From Marchantia polymorpha subsp. ruderalis (Eukaryota > Streptophyta > Marchantiopsida > Marchantiales > Marchantiaceae), in the NCBI GenBank assembly GCA_037833965.1, contig AP031359.1, positions 1,298,001 to 1,362,000 on the forward strand: a stretch of DNA of 64,000 bases, in the 5' to 3' direction. This document shows, piece after piece, positions 1 to 11,650 of this stretch. The translations under genes and the position numbers were made by a program. Numbering within the stretch: position 1 is the stretch's first letter; every line of letters begins with the position of its first letter. The notes below the pieces were generated by a model. The model had not been told where the DNA came from, searched no databases, and worked only from the letters and a program-made list of their open reading frames with translations.

Positions 1-1330
1 AAGGAGTTTTATACTCCTCTACATTTGATCAAATTAAATCTGTCAAGCACACATTAAAGGTACTTGCCTTGATTCAATCATAGACTATTTTTTTCCAAAA
101 TTCTATAGAGCTCATTCCTACTATCTTCTTTAACTTCTCCAGATCCTTCATCTTAAATGCAAATACCAGTTGATTTTTCCATTTGTTGACATTGAATAGA
201 TTATTTTTCAAGATGATCATATAATTCACATAAAATACTTAAATAATAAGATTATACCCTAGTATTTGACTTTTTATGTATACACATGGATCAAAAACAT
301 TATATGAAAATCCTTGTGCTTTCATAAATTCATCAAACCTTGTATTCACTACGTAAGAGTTTGCTTCAGTCCATCTGATAATTTTAACAATCTACAAACC
401 AAATTTTTTTGACCTTTTTTCATGAAGCCAACTGGATCTCTAGAGTAGATTTTTTTCTTTAGAGTAATAACAATAGTCTTTTTATATATAGCCAGACTAA
501 ATATTGCAGAAAATGCACATACAAGTCAAATTGTAACATACTTGCAATAGCTAAAAATATTTTGTTACAATTCAATCATTTTTTTCTGTATGAAACCTCT
601 AGTCATCACTCTGGCTTTCAAGATATTTTTTTCGTCACTAATCAAATTATCCTTCAGCTTGTACATTCATTTGCAATCAATCAAAGCTTACATTTTTGAA
701 AGCTCCACTAACTCCTAGGTTTTAATTTTCATCAGCGAGTGAATTTTTCACTCCATAGCAATATTTTATTTAAGTTTATTAGCAAATACACAAACTTATC
801 TATAAGAAAATTTTTCTATTTCCAAGATCATCGCAATGAAATCATCATCTTCAAAATCAATATCATAGTCTTTATAAATGAATAAATCAAACCATACATC
901 ATACCTTACAGGAGCCCTAGTAATTTGCTCTGATGATCTACTAGTAGACAATTTTGGTTAATTTTCATTGTCTAGTGCAAATCTTTAAGTCTCGGAAACA
1001 ATAATTTGCTTTTTTAATTCTTGTTATTTAGAAATTTGCACCATTTATATCAAAATATCTTTTTGTATTTTTTTTTAATCACATGATGATCAATTTTACT
1101 TCCAACAACATCTATGGGTGAAAATTTTTCCTTGTTAGTATAGAAAGCCAAAAAACCCTTTTCCGAAGTATAAAAAGCCAAAAATCCTTTCAATGATTTA
1201 AGCTCATTGAAAAAAACATCTCTAATGACAATAACTTTACAAGCTACTGAATTTTATGGCCTATAATTTTTTATACCACTAGTTTATCCACATAATCATA
1301 TCCAAATAACAATTTTTAAATTTAAAATTG
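1..1330 (-). pseudogene. Decayed Ty1/copia pol (integrase end to reverse transcriptase)
   Basis: Read on the minus strand, all frames are broken, but short blocks match the copia polyprotein in the right order. Near 1150-1240 there is a RDVFFNE-type block from the integrase C-terminal region. Near 900-960 there is an RRSSEQ..APVRYD block that precedes RT. From about 700 to 600 a K..YKLKDN and KARVMTRGF block marks the RT start. From about 440 to 330 there are GFMKKG and LSDGLKQT blocks (RT palm, usually LYGLKQ). The piece runs off the left edge. Many stops and an AT-rich drift indicate an old copy. No LTR is visible. The family assignment is by eye from scattered blocks. Confidence 0.65.
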
Positions 1331-2369
1331 AGCTTGATACTATTTTACTTATATATAAGACTATATATTTTATGATTAAAAATCATTAAATGATTATAAT
1401 CAACCATTCATTTGTGTCCAAGTTGTCATGTCGATATACAAAGAATTAGGATTTAGAGTTTAGAATTCCTACTCTAATTCTAGGTTAGAGTAGGAGAATA
1501 TATAATCTAGTGATGACTCAAAGAATATTTTGTTCTTTGAATTGAGACTCCAGCGTCAAAAATAGCTCTCAATGCATTGATTAGGGATTTTTTTTAGCAT
1601 TGACCTGCATTCTTTTAGTAATGAGATGGACTTGGCTTGACTGTATGTGACATTTGTGTTTTATGCCAATGGAGCTTTCACAAGGATTTTCATTTGAAGA
1701 ACGGAATGGATCAACAATGGATCCATTGCGAATTTAGGACTTATAGTGGAGTTACAATATGTGGAACGTTTTGTGTCAAGAAAGTAGAAATATTTGTTGT
1801 TGGAAGGCATGGTGGGATGAATAAGAAGCATGTTTCCAATAACTCTTCATTGAAACCAAAAGTGCTTGTTTTTGTAAGAGAAATTTGAGTTTATTGTTGA
1901 AGTAAGATCGCAAATTGTTATTTGTAGACTATTGAGGATTTGTGTTGGAAATTAATTGGTGCAGAAATGTTGCTAGATTGCAGCTTTGTAAATTTGTGGA
2001 TAATAGGGTTGCAGATCTCTATTGCGTGGCTGTAGAACGGAAGTATTGTATAATTTTTTTAGCATAGATTGTGTGTGAAAGCGCTGTTCAATTTCTATCA
2101 GATTTAGATTCCGGGGGCGATTAAGCCAAGAGCTAAACTAGAGAGCCAGATGTGAATGAGGTGCTGAGATTTTGTGAAGACATTTTTTCAATATCTAATT
2201 GCATTCTGGAGAAGTTTAGGCAATTTTGACTAAATTGCAAGTCAAAGATATGCAGACAAGCTCAACTTTTGGCTATGATGGACAACAGATTTTGAACTTG
2301 ATGATTCCATGACTGATCTGGTGCTAGGACGTCTGTTGCTTAGGAGGATTTGATTTTGATTGTAGTCTA
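1331..2369. other. AT-rich intergenic or eroded repeat sequence, no gene recognised
   Basis: No convincing coding signal on either strand. An 83-codon open frame at 1637-1888 (plus) has no recognisable domain and looks accidental. The sequence grades into the gypsy-B terminal region that begins near 2370. Confidence 0.5.
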
Positions 2370-3659
2370 CGTGTGTATCAGGCCGTATTGCGACTTGATA
2401 GACAAGATTGCATTGCGGACGTTATAGGTGGAAGATGATTGCAGCAATAAAAAGTATAGTCATGTATCACATAGTTAGCAATAAACATCAAATCCAAATC
2501 GCTATGTGATGCGATGTACCGTATGAGTTATGTTGTGTTGTGTTGTGTTTCTTTGAGTCTAGACTAGAAGACCAGTTTTTGTACCTGTGAAGTAAGATTA
2601 GAAGTAGCCAAGCAAATTACCATTATTAGCTTAGGTTTGACTAAATCTAGCTAGTTATGACTAAGTCTAGCTAGTTATAACTAAATTTATATAGTTTAGC
2701 TATAATATATATATACTTGGCGTAATAATAAGTGGAGTTCTAAAAGATTCGAATGAGCACAACTATTTTGTTTTCCATCAAAGTCTAGTTTCCAAGGATG
2801 GAATAGCTTGATTACATAATTGATTTTGATTGGTTTGACAAAGTAATTGAACTTCATTGATTAGACTAAGTCTAATATTGACTTAGTGGCAAGTGAAGTT
2901 TCTAGAAGTTTGAAAGTCTCAAATGACATATCGTCACCTGAACCTAGGGATTAGGATTCTTTTAGAAGCTATAAGAGATCATTGACATGTTGCCACGTAT
3001 TGAGAACTAGGTAAATCTACCATGATTTATCTTTGTAAAAGTAACTTTGATAATATTTAATATTTATTGCTATGGTAATTTTTCAACTAGTTTAAGTAAA
3101 GAGGTAGAAATAAATCTCTCAAGCAAGTTTGAAGAGTTCATGTGTGGAGATTTATTTCATTAATGAAAGATTGACGTTTTTAGCATCTTGGAGTGTCAAT
3201 GTGTATATGAAATTGAGTGATAAATGAAGAAAATGTGTGAGAAAATGTTTAGGACATCTGTATGAGGAGGAATTCTAATCTTCTAGAATCATGATGAGCT
3301 ATTGCAAAAACATTTGAGGTCAACTTGAGTGAGAGTAAGCCCAAGGGTGCAAGATAATCATTGCTAGTTGTTTGACTGTGTTTGAATCGTCTTCAAACTT
3401 GCTTTATGTTGTGTGTTTGTGTGTAGACTGACGCTAGATTAGAAGGTAGTTTTACTTTTGTATGTTGTCAATAGTGTGAATAGATTTGATCACCGGCCGG
3501 CCTTTCTTTGTTTCTCTCACAGTGAGACTTGAATAATGACTAGTAGATCATAAGAGCTTTCTTGCGATGATGGAAGGATACATTGCTCGTTCTTGTAGCT
3601 AGTTTAACTAATGTAGTGTGGTGACATCGACGATACTTGTTGCAGCAGTGGTGATTGCT
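2370..3659 (+). mobile_element. Gypsy-B 5' terminal region (LTR and leader), copy 1
   Basis: This stretch matches 49940-50395 in two blocks (about 2370-2560 and 3358-3658). Shared landmarks are a (TGTTG)n run, the phrase GATCACCGG, TTTCTTTGTTTCTCTCAC, and a GCAGTGGTG segment just before the internal sequence. The second copy leads directly into a gypsy gag frame, so I read this as LTR plus leader of the same family. Between the two blocks copy 1 carries about 0.8 kb not present in copy 2. Copia-1 is inserted at 3660. Exact LTR ends cannot be set by eye. Confidence 0.6.
2639..2698. repeat. Three tandem copies of a 20-bp unit
   Basis: Three adjacent 20-bp units of the form GACTAAATCTAGCTAGTTAT occur, the third more diverged. 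They lie inside the extra 0.8 kb that distinguishes this gypsy-B end from its second copy and are followed by an AT-rich TATATATATA stretch. Confidence 0.8.
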
Positions 3660-4157
3660 TGTAATGCCCAAGAGGGGCTAGCCCAATTAGCAAGTCTATA
3701 AATACTAACTAGATTTAGCCCTAATGGGTGTGATTCCTTTGGCCAGCCGCGCACACTTGCTTGCTATCGCACCAGCCTCGTGCCGCAAGGCTGTTGTTGC
3801 ATGCCGCGTGGGGGCTCCTGTCCACATGCAGCCGCTGGTGCGCCACTGCAATTCTCTCTCTTGGATCAAAGATTGATCGCGGGTCTTGAGGACGAGCTGT
3901 GGAGTGCTAGCACGCTCCGGTTCATCGCTCCATCGCGTGCGTGTGGACTGCCGTAGAGTTGTTGCTCGGTTGCGTACTTCATCAGATCGTACAATTATCT
4001 CCTCAACGTCGATCAGATTGACTACTCGCGCTTCATCAAGACTTCCGTTGCAACGCGTGAGCAAAGATATAATATATGATAATCTACTCGCAAGTCATCA
4101 TGTTTACGCGGTTATTTTATTGTGTGCTAGCGAGTAGCATACCCACGTTTTTGAACA
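3660..4157 (+). mobile_element. Copia-1 5' LTR
   Basis: A 498-bp segment starts TGTAATGCCC and ends TTGAACA (TG...CA rule). It is followed two bases later by a tRNA-Met type primer site. A TATAAATA box lies at 3697-3704. The left flank is TTGCT (3655-3659), the candidate target duplication; its partner is lost because the 3' half of this element is missing. It interrupts gypsy-B. Confidence 0.75.
3697..3704 (+). promoter_or_regulatory. TATA box of copia-1 LTR
   Basis: TATAAATA lies 37 bp inside the LTR. It is the only good TATA match here and would place the transcript start near 3730. Confidence 0.5.
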
Positions 4158-4159
4158 CC

Positions 4160-4172
4160 GGTATCAGAGTTG
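4160..4172 (+). promoter_or_regulatory. Primer-binding site of copia-1 (tRNA-Met type)
   Basis: GGTATCAGAG lies two bases after the LTR end. This is the usual plant copia site complementary to the 3' end of initiator tRNA-Met. Confidence 0.8.
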
Positions 4173-5324
4173 TGCTTGTGCTGTTTTTGATCTAGATTAA
4201 ATATTTTGCATGATTGGTTGAAGATAAGATCCTTTTGGCAAATAGCGTTACGCGCGAATTGAACTGTTTACTCCTTTCTTGCTTCCTCATTGTGTGACTG
4301 GCTAACAGGCCGTTTTTACGACGGCGCGCGAGTGTCACGTGTCTGATCACGAGGTTGTGAGTTCGTGTATCAAAACAGTCAATATGCGGCGTGAACTACT
4401 GTGTGAGCTAGAACGCCATGCCTATTAGCTTGTTGGCAGCATGCAAAAAATCTGTTCTGTTGCATCATTCGCAGAAACGCCTAACTCGTTTTTGCAGAGA
4501 ATGATGTGATGGTATGGCCTCAAAATCATGTGATGATATGTGTGTAATAATTTTGTGTGGCCTACGTGTCACAAATTCTTAAAGCCGGGTTGAGGCTGTT
4601 TGTTTTTGGCTTGCATGCCACTCTTGTGATGTAATTTATAATTTAAATCTAGCTACTAGTGTATTAGCTGAATTAGATTATGTAATTCATCAACAAGAGC
4701 GAAACGACTCGGCGACCGTCGTACCTTGGAGAAGGCGCCCAAGATGCGACGTCTTGGCGTAGGCGTGCGGATTGGCGGTTGTAAAAATAAGCTATTTTTT
4801 GTTGGACGAAGAAAAGGCCATACTATCACAATAATTTGATTATCTATGATGATTAATTTTATGCATTGCCTGTGATGCGAATGATGAATCCCTCATAAAA
4901 ATTAAGATTTTATGCCCTTTCAACAGCTGCACCACTGGGATCTTGTTAGTAGGTGATGGGTCTGCCAAAGCAGGGTGTCATCTTCTATTTAATTCTTTGA
5001 GTGGTGTTGGACATCACATCATAGTGTTGGTTTACTTGACAAAGCTATCACTCGGACTTGAGCTTTGAGGCATAAGTGTTGGGAGCCGAGACATATGATG
5101 TCGCCCAACAAATGAGAGTCGCATTGGATGCGATTGGTAAGTGTTGCCTACCTTGTTTACTATGATGCTAGCGATGATGGCAAAGCTCACTAGTATCACA
5201 GGAACATTGGATCTTGTTCTGCTATGCAACGCCGGGGGACGTTCACACAACATAGTAGGAATTCTTTTATTGAAGGTGTTAATAAAAGAAGTACTAACCG
5301 TTGTGTATCTTACTGTTGTAGAAA
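4173..5324 (+). other. Copia-1 leader, non-coding
   Basis: About 1.15 kb lies between the primer site and the gag ATG at 5325. No open frame of note was found. It is the untranslated leader of copia-1, long for the class. Confidence 0.55.
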
Positions 5325-5845
5325 ATGTCAAGTGGATCAAACTTCAATCTGTGATTGATCCTAGATAAAGAAAAGCTAAACGAAACAAACTTTGTTGATT
5401 GGAATTGGAACCTGAGAATTGTTCTCAAACAAGAAAAAAGGGATTACGTTCTCAATACGCCTTACCCAGAAGAGCCTGAGAATGTCGCACACACTACTAG
5501 TGAATATCGTGCTTATGTGAAGCATACTGATGATGCGATGGATGTGCAGTGCCTGATGCTTGCTTGCATGAACTATGAGTTGCAGAAGCAATTTGAGAGC
5601 ACTAACCAGTACGATATGATCGTGGAGTTACGTGCCATGTTCAAAAACCAGGCGAGGATCGCCAAGCTTAATACCTCAAATGCCCTGTTTGGTTGCAAGC
5701 ATGCTGAAGGTGCTCCAGTCAACTCTCATGTGATTAAGATGATTGGGTACATTAAGAGCTTGCAGAGATTGGGTTTTTTCCTCGATGACGATCTTGCCAC
5801 CGATGTGATACTGCAGTCCCTGCCTGCTAGCTTTGAACCGTTCAT
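5325..5845 (+). pseudogene. Copia-1 gag, 5' part
   Basis: The start at 5325 gives MSSGSNFNL, then an in-frame TGA at 5352-5354, then the frame continues unbroken to the LTR insertion at 5846. The body shows the plant copia Gag pattern: LNETNFVDWNWNLR, a Y.LN.PYPEEP block and ATDVILQSLPASFEPF near the end. Gag packages the retrotransposon RNA into cytoplasmic particles. The frame resumes at 10823, exactly where expected once one 5-bp duplication (TTCAT) is discounted. Confidence 0.85.
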
Positions 5846-5892
5846 TGTAATGACAGATAAATACCAAAATGGAGCATAATGGTACAGATTCA

Positions 5893-5957
5893 ATCCCACG
5901 AGGACAGAAACAACCACAAAAGTCACGATTTTGTGGTTGTTTCTGTCCTCGTGGGAT
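5893..5957. repeat. Perfect 29-bp inverted repeat with 7-base loop
   Basis: Arms 5893-5921 and 5929-5957 are exact reverse complements around GTCACGA. Other LTR copies lack the right arm, so it is a snapback insertion private to this copy. Confidence 0.9.
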
Positions 5958-6395
5958 CATTCTATCAAGGAGTTTTTCTTCTTAGGCCAATATCACTCCC
6001 AGAAGACACTACCTAGCTAGAGCCGAAGACTCGCAGAGTAGTGCGTAACCACACCCACAGCCTGAAACTTTTCCAATCAACATCTGTAGGAATCACTTGC
6101 GATCCCACACTTATATTTTAGGGGAAAAACTTCCCAGCATTGCATACATACCGACACACTGATCCAAATACTCAGACTTGAACTTGCTTAAATCCCAAGG
6201 AGCACTTGACTACTCAAAATATTCAAGCTGAATACACACAACTCCCGATGCGGTAACTTCAACAAACAGGAGCGCACTGTGGTCAATGTCTGGAACACAC
6301 ATTAGCACACAGACACACAGTGGATGCAGGTTTACAGTCAAGACAAGCCAATTGACAGAAAAGCCCTCCAAGGAAAGAGCCTTGGGTTTCTTTAT

Positions 6396-7848
6396 TCACA
6401 ATGGCAACTCTGGAATATCAACCGCCTGAGGCGAATCGGTCTCAGGGATTGTGCCGTCCGATGTAGCGGTTACGGTGTCATCTGAACTTACATCTACTCC
6501 TATCCTACGCAACACGTTTACAATCTCTACTTCTACATTCTGGCGCACCTCATTCAATCCTTTTGAAAATGTGTTAACTAACTCTACAATATGTTTGTGT
6601 CATGCGGATCCGCTGGTCTTGGCGCTCATCAACCGTCGCTCAAGCAAATCTAGCTTCAACCATTTCACCGTTTGCAATCCCCACATCGTGAACCCGTTCA
6701 GACATTTCTTTAAACGCAACTTCAACTCGTCGGTTGATTCGACCCGTAGCTGATGATAGGCCTCCTCTGCCTTCTCCATTCTCCTTTGCGACTCCTGCGA
6801 TCTCATGTCCGCCTTGCCTAACTGCTCCCGCAATCGTCAACATTCCGATTCAACTTTCAATTTACATTCGACCTCCGAAGTCCTGGCCGATTCACAATCC
6901 GCCAATTTCTTGGCCCAATTCGCTAACTCCTCATGCTTCCGGACTCCCTCCGTCAAACTTGCTGATAACTCCTCCGCACGTCGGAATTCCGCCTCGCGTT
7001 TACCCTTAATCTCCAAAATCTTGCTATGAAAATCTTCTTCTGCCGTCTTCGCTTCTGCAATTTTGCCCCGAAGTTCTTCGGCGATACGAACTTCTTTGGC
7101 TCTTTGGGCTTCCAACTTAGCAACTTCTTCAACATAATTCCATTCTTGTTTCTCTGCAGTTACGATCAATCGCTTCGATTGTTTGACTGCCTCATTGTAC
7201 ACTTCCCTGGATTTCTCCAATCTCGCGATCAAATCCACTGTCACTTTCTGTACATTCTCATTAGAGATACGAAGGTCCTCCACATGTCTCTTCTAACTAT
7301 GCCCATCTTCTAGATTCCTTCGCTAGGTTCAATTGCAGTACTTTGCACTCAATCTCCTTCTCCCGAAGCTGGGCTTCTTGCTCCTGCAATGTTGCCTTCA
7401 CTGCCGCGCACTCGGTTGCCATGTTTGCCGCTCGCTCTCGTGCCAATTCAGTCGCGGAATCCCACTCCCTCTTTACTGCTACTGCTCTCTTGAGCTTCGT
7501 CCTATTCCTCACTAACTGCACATAGAATCCAGCCTCCTTCAACACAACATACTTCTCTCTCTTGCCATCCAAATACTTCAGTAATGGAACCACACTATCC
7601 TGCAAGAAGTCGGGGAAGGAAACAACTAACTTCTTTGGTTCCTCCTCCAAGGTCTTCGTCTCTTCTTTGGGTCTCACCTCTTCCACAGGAGATGACGGCA
7701 ATGCAATGTCTGTGGCATCTACCACCGTCCCTCCAACCTACGCAACAACCTACTCAAGTACTTCGTCACTTAGTGTAAGCTCCTTTACCAGTTCCTCGCT
7801 CGTCTTCGGGTGAGGTGTTTCTTCACTCCCCGCAGACCGTGTTTGACG
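6396..7848 (-). pseudogene. LTR-encoded coiled-coil protein, C-terminal half (E1 outer arm)
   Basis: The minus-strand remnant runs from the linker region to the conserved C-terminus, with the stop (TGA) at 6396-6398 directly abutting AATAAA. Heptad-like, Glu/Lys/Arg-rich blocks (AEELRGKIAEAKTAEED, KLADCESARTSEVECKLKVES) repeat those of the other copies. Frameshifts divide it into 7725-7297, 7283-6837 and 6833-6600. There is no enzymatic motif. It would be a structural or RNA/protein-binding accessory protein; function unknown. Confidence 0.75.
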
Positions 7849-9464
7849 GTGGCACCAATTGTGAACACATCCAAAGTCGCAAATAGCGAGGTAATGCGAT
7901 CTGTGGAGTTAGGGGTACCTTTGAAGGCGTCAATTGAAGATCCAGCAGATATACCGGCAGAACCTTTGAACGAGGGAACGGAATTGGTAAGTCCGATTTC
8001 TTTGTCTTCGGAGCGGACACGGTTTGCGCAAGGCGAAGGGACACCCAGATGAAGATGAACGAGGACCTGGAGAAGGAGTTTACTTTGAGCGAGAAGATTC
8101 TGGAACAGGTTGTCGCAAGAGTAGGAGGAACGGTGGTGGAAGCCGAGGGCACTACACTGCAGACATCTCCTGTGGAAGATGTGAGACCCGAAGAAGGAGA
8201 GAAGACTTCGGGCGAAGAAGTGAAGACATTGGAAGTTATATTTCTTGAGTTCTTGCAGGATAGTGTGGTACCATTGTTGAAGTACTTGGACGGGAAGAGG
8301 AAGAAGTATGATGTATCGAAGGAGCCGGGATTCTATGTTCAGATGATCAGGAACAGAACGAAGCTCAAGAAAGCAGTTGCAGTAAAGAGGGAGTGGGATT
8401 CTGCGACTGCATTGGCACGAGAGCGGGCTGCAACCTTGTCAACCGAGTGCGCGGCAATGAAGGCGACATTGCGGGAGCGAGAAGTCCAGCTTCGGGAGAA
8501 GGAAACCGAGTGTGAAGTGCTGCAGCTGAATCTAGAGAAGGAATCGAGACGCTATGCAGAATTGGAAGAGACCTACGGAGGACTTCGTACCTCTAATGAG
8601 AATGCGCAGAAGGTAACAGTGGATTTGATGTCGAGAGTGAAGAAATCCAGGGAAGCTTACGATGCAGCAGTCAAAAGGGCGGAGAGACTGATCGCAATAG
8701 CAGAGAAACGAGAGAAGAAGCATATTGAAGACCCTGCTGCATTGGAGGTCCGAAGAGCCGAAGAAGCTCACATTGCCGAAGAACTTCGGGGCAAGCTCGC
8801 AGGTACGAAGACGGCGGAGGAAGATCTTCGTAGGCGAATTTCGGAAATTGAGTCGAAGTGTGAAACTTAATTCCGACGTGCGGAGGAGCTATCAGCAAGT
8901 CTGTCGGCGGAAAATCAGAAGCATGAAGACGAGTTGAAGGATTGGGCCAAGAAATTGGCAAAGTACGAGTCGGCCAAGTCTTCGGAGGTCGAATGTAGAT
9001 TAAAGGTTGAATCTAACTGTCGACGGTTACGGGAGCAGTTAGAAAAGTCGGAGATGAGATCGGAAGAGTCGCAGAGGAGAATGCAAAAGGCAGAGGATGC
9101 CTACCGTTAGCTGCGGGAGGATTCAACCGACGTGTTGAGGTTGCGGTTAGAGAAGTGCCTGAACGGGTTCGCGATGTGGGGATTGGATTCGGTGAAGTGG
9201 TTGAATCTGGATCTGCTCGAACGACGGCTGATGATCGCGAAGTCCAGCGGATCCGCATGACACAAACAGATTGTAGAGTTAGTCAATTCATTTTCAAAGG
9301 AATTGAATGAGGCGCACCAGAATGTAGAAGTTGAGATTGTAAACGTGTTGCGTAGATTAGGAGTAGAGAGTAATTCCGACGATGTTGTAACCGTTCCATT
9401 GGACGGCATAGCCCTTAGGACCGATTCGCCTCAGGCGGTTGATATCCCAGAGTTGCCATTGTGA
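7849..9464 (+). pseudogene. LTR-encoded coiled-coil protein, C-terminal two thirds (E1 inner arm)
   Basis: This is the plus-strand counterpart of the preceding remnant, with its stop at 9462-9464 followed by AATAAA. The longest open block is 8049-8870 (273 codons). It contains the signature PLLKYLDGKRKKYD and QMIRNRTKLKKAVAVKREWDSATALARERAA, followed by coiled coil. It then passes a TAA near 8868 and a TAG near 9109. Sequence is close to the A-subfamily copies at 13260-15584 and 51975-53713. Confidence 0.75.
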
Positions 9465-9474
9465 ATAAAGAGGC

Positions 9475-9492
9475 CCAAGGCTTTTTCCTTGG
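9475..9492 (+). promoter_or_regulatory. Conserved stem-loop after AATAAA
   Basis: CCAAGG-CTTTTT-CCTTGG lies shortly downstream of the ORF stop and AATAAA. The same stem recurs in most LTR copies in this window (for example 13232-13249, 40401-40418, 45754-45771, 51947-51964). Confidence 0.6.
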
Positions 9493-10000
9493 GGGACTTT
9501 TCTGTCAATTGACTTGTCTCAACTGTCATTCTGTCTTCGTTGTGTGTCCCTGTACTGGTGTGTGATCCAGACATTGAGCACGGCGCGCTCCTGTTTGTCA
9601 AAGTTACCGCAATAGGAGTTGTGAATATTCGGCCTGGATGTCTTGGGTAGCCTGGGGTTACCGCGGAATTTAAGCAAGTTCGGGTCTGTGTATCCGGATG
9701 AGTGTGTTGAGATGTATGCAGTGCTGGGAAGTTTTCCCCCTGAAATATAAGTGTGAGATCGCTTGAGATTCTTGCAGGTTGTGTTTGGAAAGTTTCAGGT
9801 TGTGAGTACGGTTTTGCACTACACTCTGAGTCTTCGGCTCTAGCTGAGTAGTGTCTTCTGGGAGTAGCATTGGCCTAAGAAGTTAAACTTTGTAATAGAA
9901 TGCTATCTTGTGACAAATCGTGACTTTTGTGTTTGTTTTTGTACTCGTGGGATCGGATCTATACCATTATGCTCCATTTTGGTATTTGTCTGTTATTACA

Positions 10001-10393
10001 CTTCTCTTTGGATCTATGTAATCAGCTGTCTTCCACCTGTTCGTCCCCTGCCTCCTAGAATTGAAGAGTGGTCCGTAAGAGAATTCTTCAATGCGCGTAA
10101 GTCCCACGCTACTCTTCTCAAACAAAAGATCTCCGTCGCTGCCTTCGCACGGTCCCATCACCTTCGCCTTATGCTCAATAATCCATGAACATGGGATTAC
10201 CTCGAAGCTCCACGCCCTTGGTCGCGTTCTTATCCATTATCTTCTTACAGATACTTGCCGAGTTGCAATTCCAATTCCACAAGAGGAAATCAAGTCGCAA
10301 TTTGCTCAGCTCGCGTATGAAGGGTCGCAATTCTTCGTAGAGCACCTTCAAAGGAACCAATTTCTGCACCTTATCACTCTTCTTGGGGGCCAT
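10001..10393 (-). pseudogene. LTR-encoded protein, N-terminal piece (E1)
   Basis: Starts MAPKKSDKVQKLVPLK at 10393 and carries the family motif LRLDFLLWNWNCNSASIC. The downstream half was lost where the inner LTR ends at 10000. The start codon is supported by the same MAPP/MAPK start in 32233 and 43014. Confidence 0.7.
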
Positions 10394-10817
10394 GTCTTCG
10401 ATTCGCGTCTTCGCTGCTAGCAGGGTCGGTCGATTTTGCTCTCTCTCACTCTTGCTTGTTCTTGCTCGATATCACAATGTCGACGCGAAGGCTCCTTGTA
10501 CTGCTCTCACCCTTGAAGCCCTAACAGTGCCTCCTCCCGCGCCCAGTAGAATTTCCGACGCGTGCGAACGTCGTCCGGCCTGTTGCGCAATTTGAAATTG
10601 AATCTTATGTCTTTGCCAAAGACGCAGCTCTTGCAATGTCCAAAAAGGCTGCGCCGAAGATCCGAAGACCCGAAGATCTTTGACCGTAGGCAAATTCTAA
10701 CTAATCCTATCATAACTCCTCAAAAGCTACTGATTCTAACTCGTACGACTTCTTTCTACACAAATATCTTTTAGTTTTGTTGATTTTCAAAGAAAAACAA
10801 AAAAACTAGGCACCACA

Positions 10818-11650
10818 TTCATCTTGAACTATCACATGAATGGTTTGAAGAAATTGCTGACTGAGTTGCATTGGATGCTTAAGACAGCAGCGGCAAGTCT
10901 TAGGAAGACTTCTGGTCATGTGATGATAATCTAGAAGGGTAAGAAGCGTAAGCGCCCAACGAAGGCTAAGGAACTTGCAAAAAGTAGGACTTTCGGGCAG
11001 GCTTCCAAGGCCAAAGAAAAGAAAGTTGGTGCCTCCCCTGACGATGCTTGCTTTCAGTGTGGTGTCAAGGGACATTGGTTGAGAAATTGCAAGAAGTACT
11101 TGGAAGATAAAAAGAAGAAAGGAGGTGAGCCCTCCGCTCAAGGTATAAATGTTATTGAAATTAATCTTGCTACGCGTTCTAATAATGCATGGGTATTTGA
11201 TACTGGTGCAATGATTCACACTTGCAAATTGTTGCAGGGGCTGAAAATAATTAGAAGCTTTGTGAGAGACGAAGTGGATTTATGCGTCGGGATTGGAGCA
11301 AAGGTTGCTACGTTGGCTGTCAGCACTTATCCATTGTTGTTGCCTTCTGGATTGGTGCTAAAACTCAATAATTGTTATTTTGTTCCTGCATTGAATAAGA
11401 ACATTATTTCCTCCTCATGTTTAGAGGATGATGGCTATGAATTCATAATAAAGAACAAGTGTTGTTACATTTTTGTGAATGGCATTTACTATGGGAGATG
11501 TCTTATTGTGAATGGGCTTTATGTTCTTGATCTAGAAGATGCAGAAATTAATAGCATTAGTACTAAGAGAACTCGCGTAGATAACTCAAATCTTACTTAT
11601 GTGATCCAACTCGGTTGCAAGAGGTGGTTTTCAGTACTTTATTACCTTTA
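10818..11650 (+). pseudogene. Copia-1 gag 3' part and protease
   Basis: Resumes the Gag frame with the block MNGLKKLLTELHWMLKTA, then an in-frame TAG at 10932-10934. One CCHC zinc knuckle follows, CFQCGVKGHWLRNC, near 11052-11093. The aspartic protease motif WVFDTGAMIHTC lies near 11190-11225 with DTGA intact. The frame is open from 11079 to 11654. The GAG-pre-integrase and integrase zinc-finger regions are missing: sequence jumps from the protease tail straight to the integrase core near 11625. Confidence 0.8.

Larger units (their letters stand above)
5846..10817 (-). mobile_element. Giant LTR, A subfamily, with head-to-head foldback (E1)
   Basis: The element starts TGTAATGACA and ends GGCACCACA on the plus strand and is flanked by TTCAT on both sides (5841-5845, 10818-10822). 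Inside, minus-sense LTR sequence covers 5846 to about 7848 and 10001 to 10817. Between them sits a plus-sense copy (about 7849 to 10000) ending ...TTATTACA. The two arms meet head to head near 7848. The best reading is one LTR with a second, opposite LTR inserted in it, followed by loss of the second LTR's start and part of the host LTR. It interrupts copia-1 gag. Confidence 0.85.

Noticed and set aside
1637-1888. An 83-codon plus-strand gene
   Set aside because: No domain, no promoter or splice context, isolated in AT-rich eroded sequence.
3705-4137. Opposed frames of 119 and 83 codons
   Set aside because: Both lie inside the copia-1 LTR, which is GC-richer here. They are chance frames.
4160-4172. 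A tRNA gene
   Set aside because: Only the short primer-site match to a tRNA 3' end is present. No cloverleaf can be drawn around it, nor around 39857-39874 or 47222.
5032-5368. Overlapping frames on both strands of 75-102 codons
   Set aside because: They fall in the copia-1 leader and show no family resemblance.
5846-10000. A DNA transposon with very long terminal inverted repeats (TGTAATGACA...TGTTATTACA)
   Set aside because: The outer duplication TTCAT pairs 5841-5845 with 10818-10822, not with the base after 10000, and the same ends occur as direct repeats around a gypsy interior at 29550-43423. The inverted pair is two opposite LTRs.
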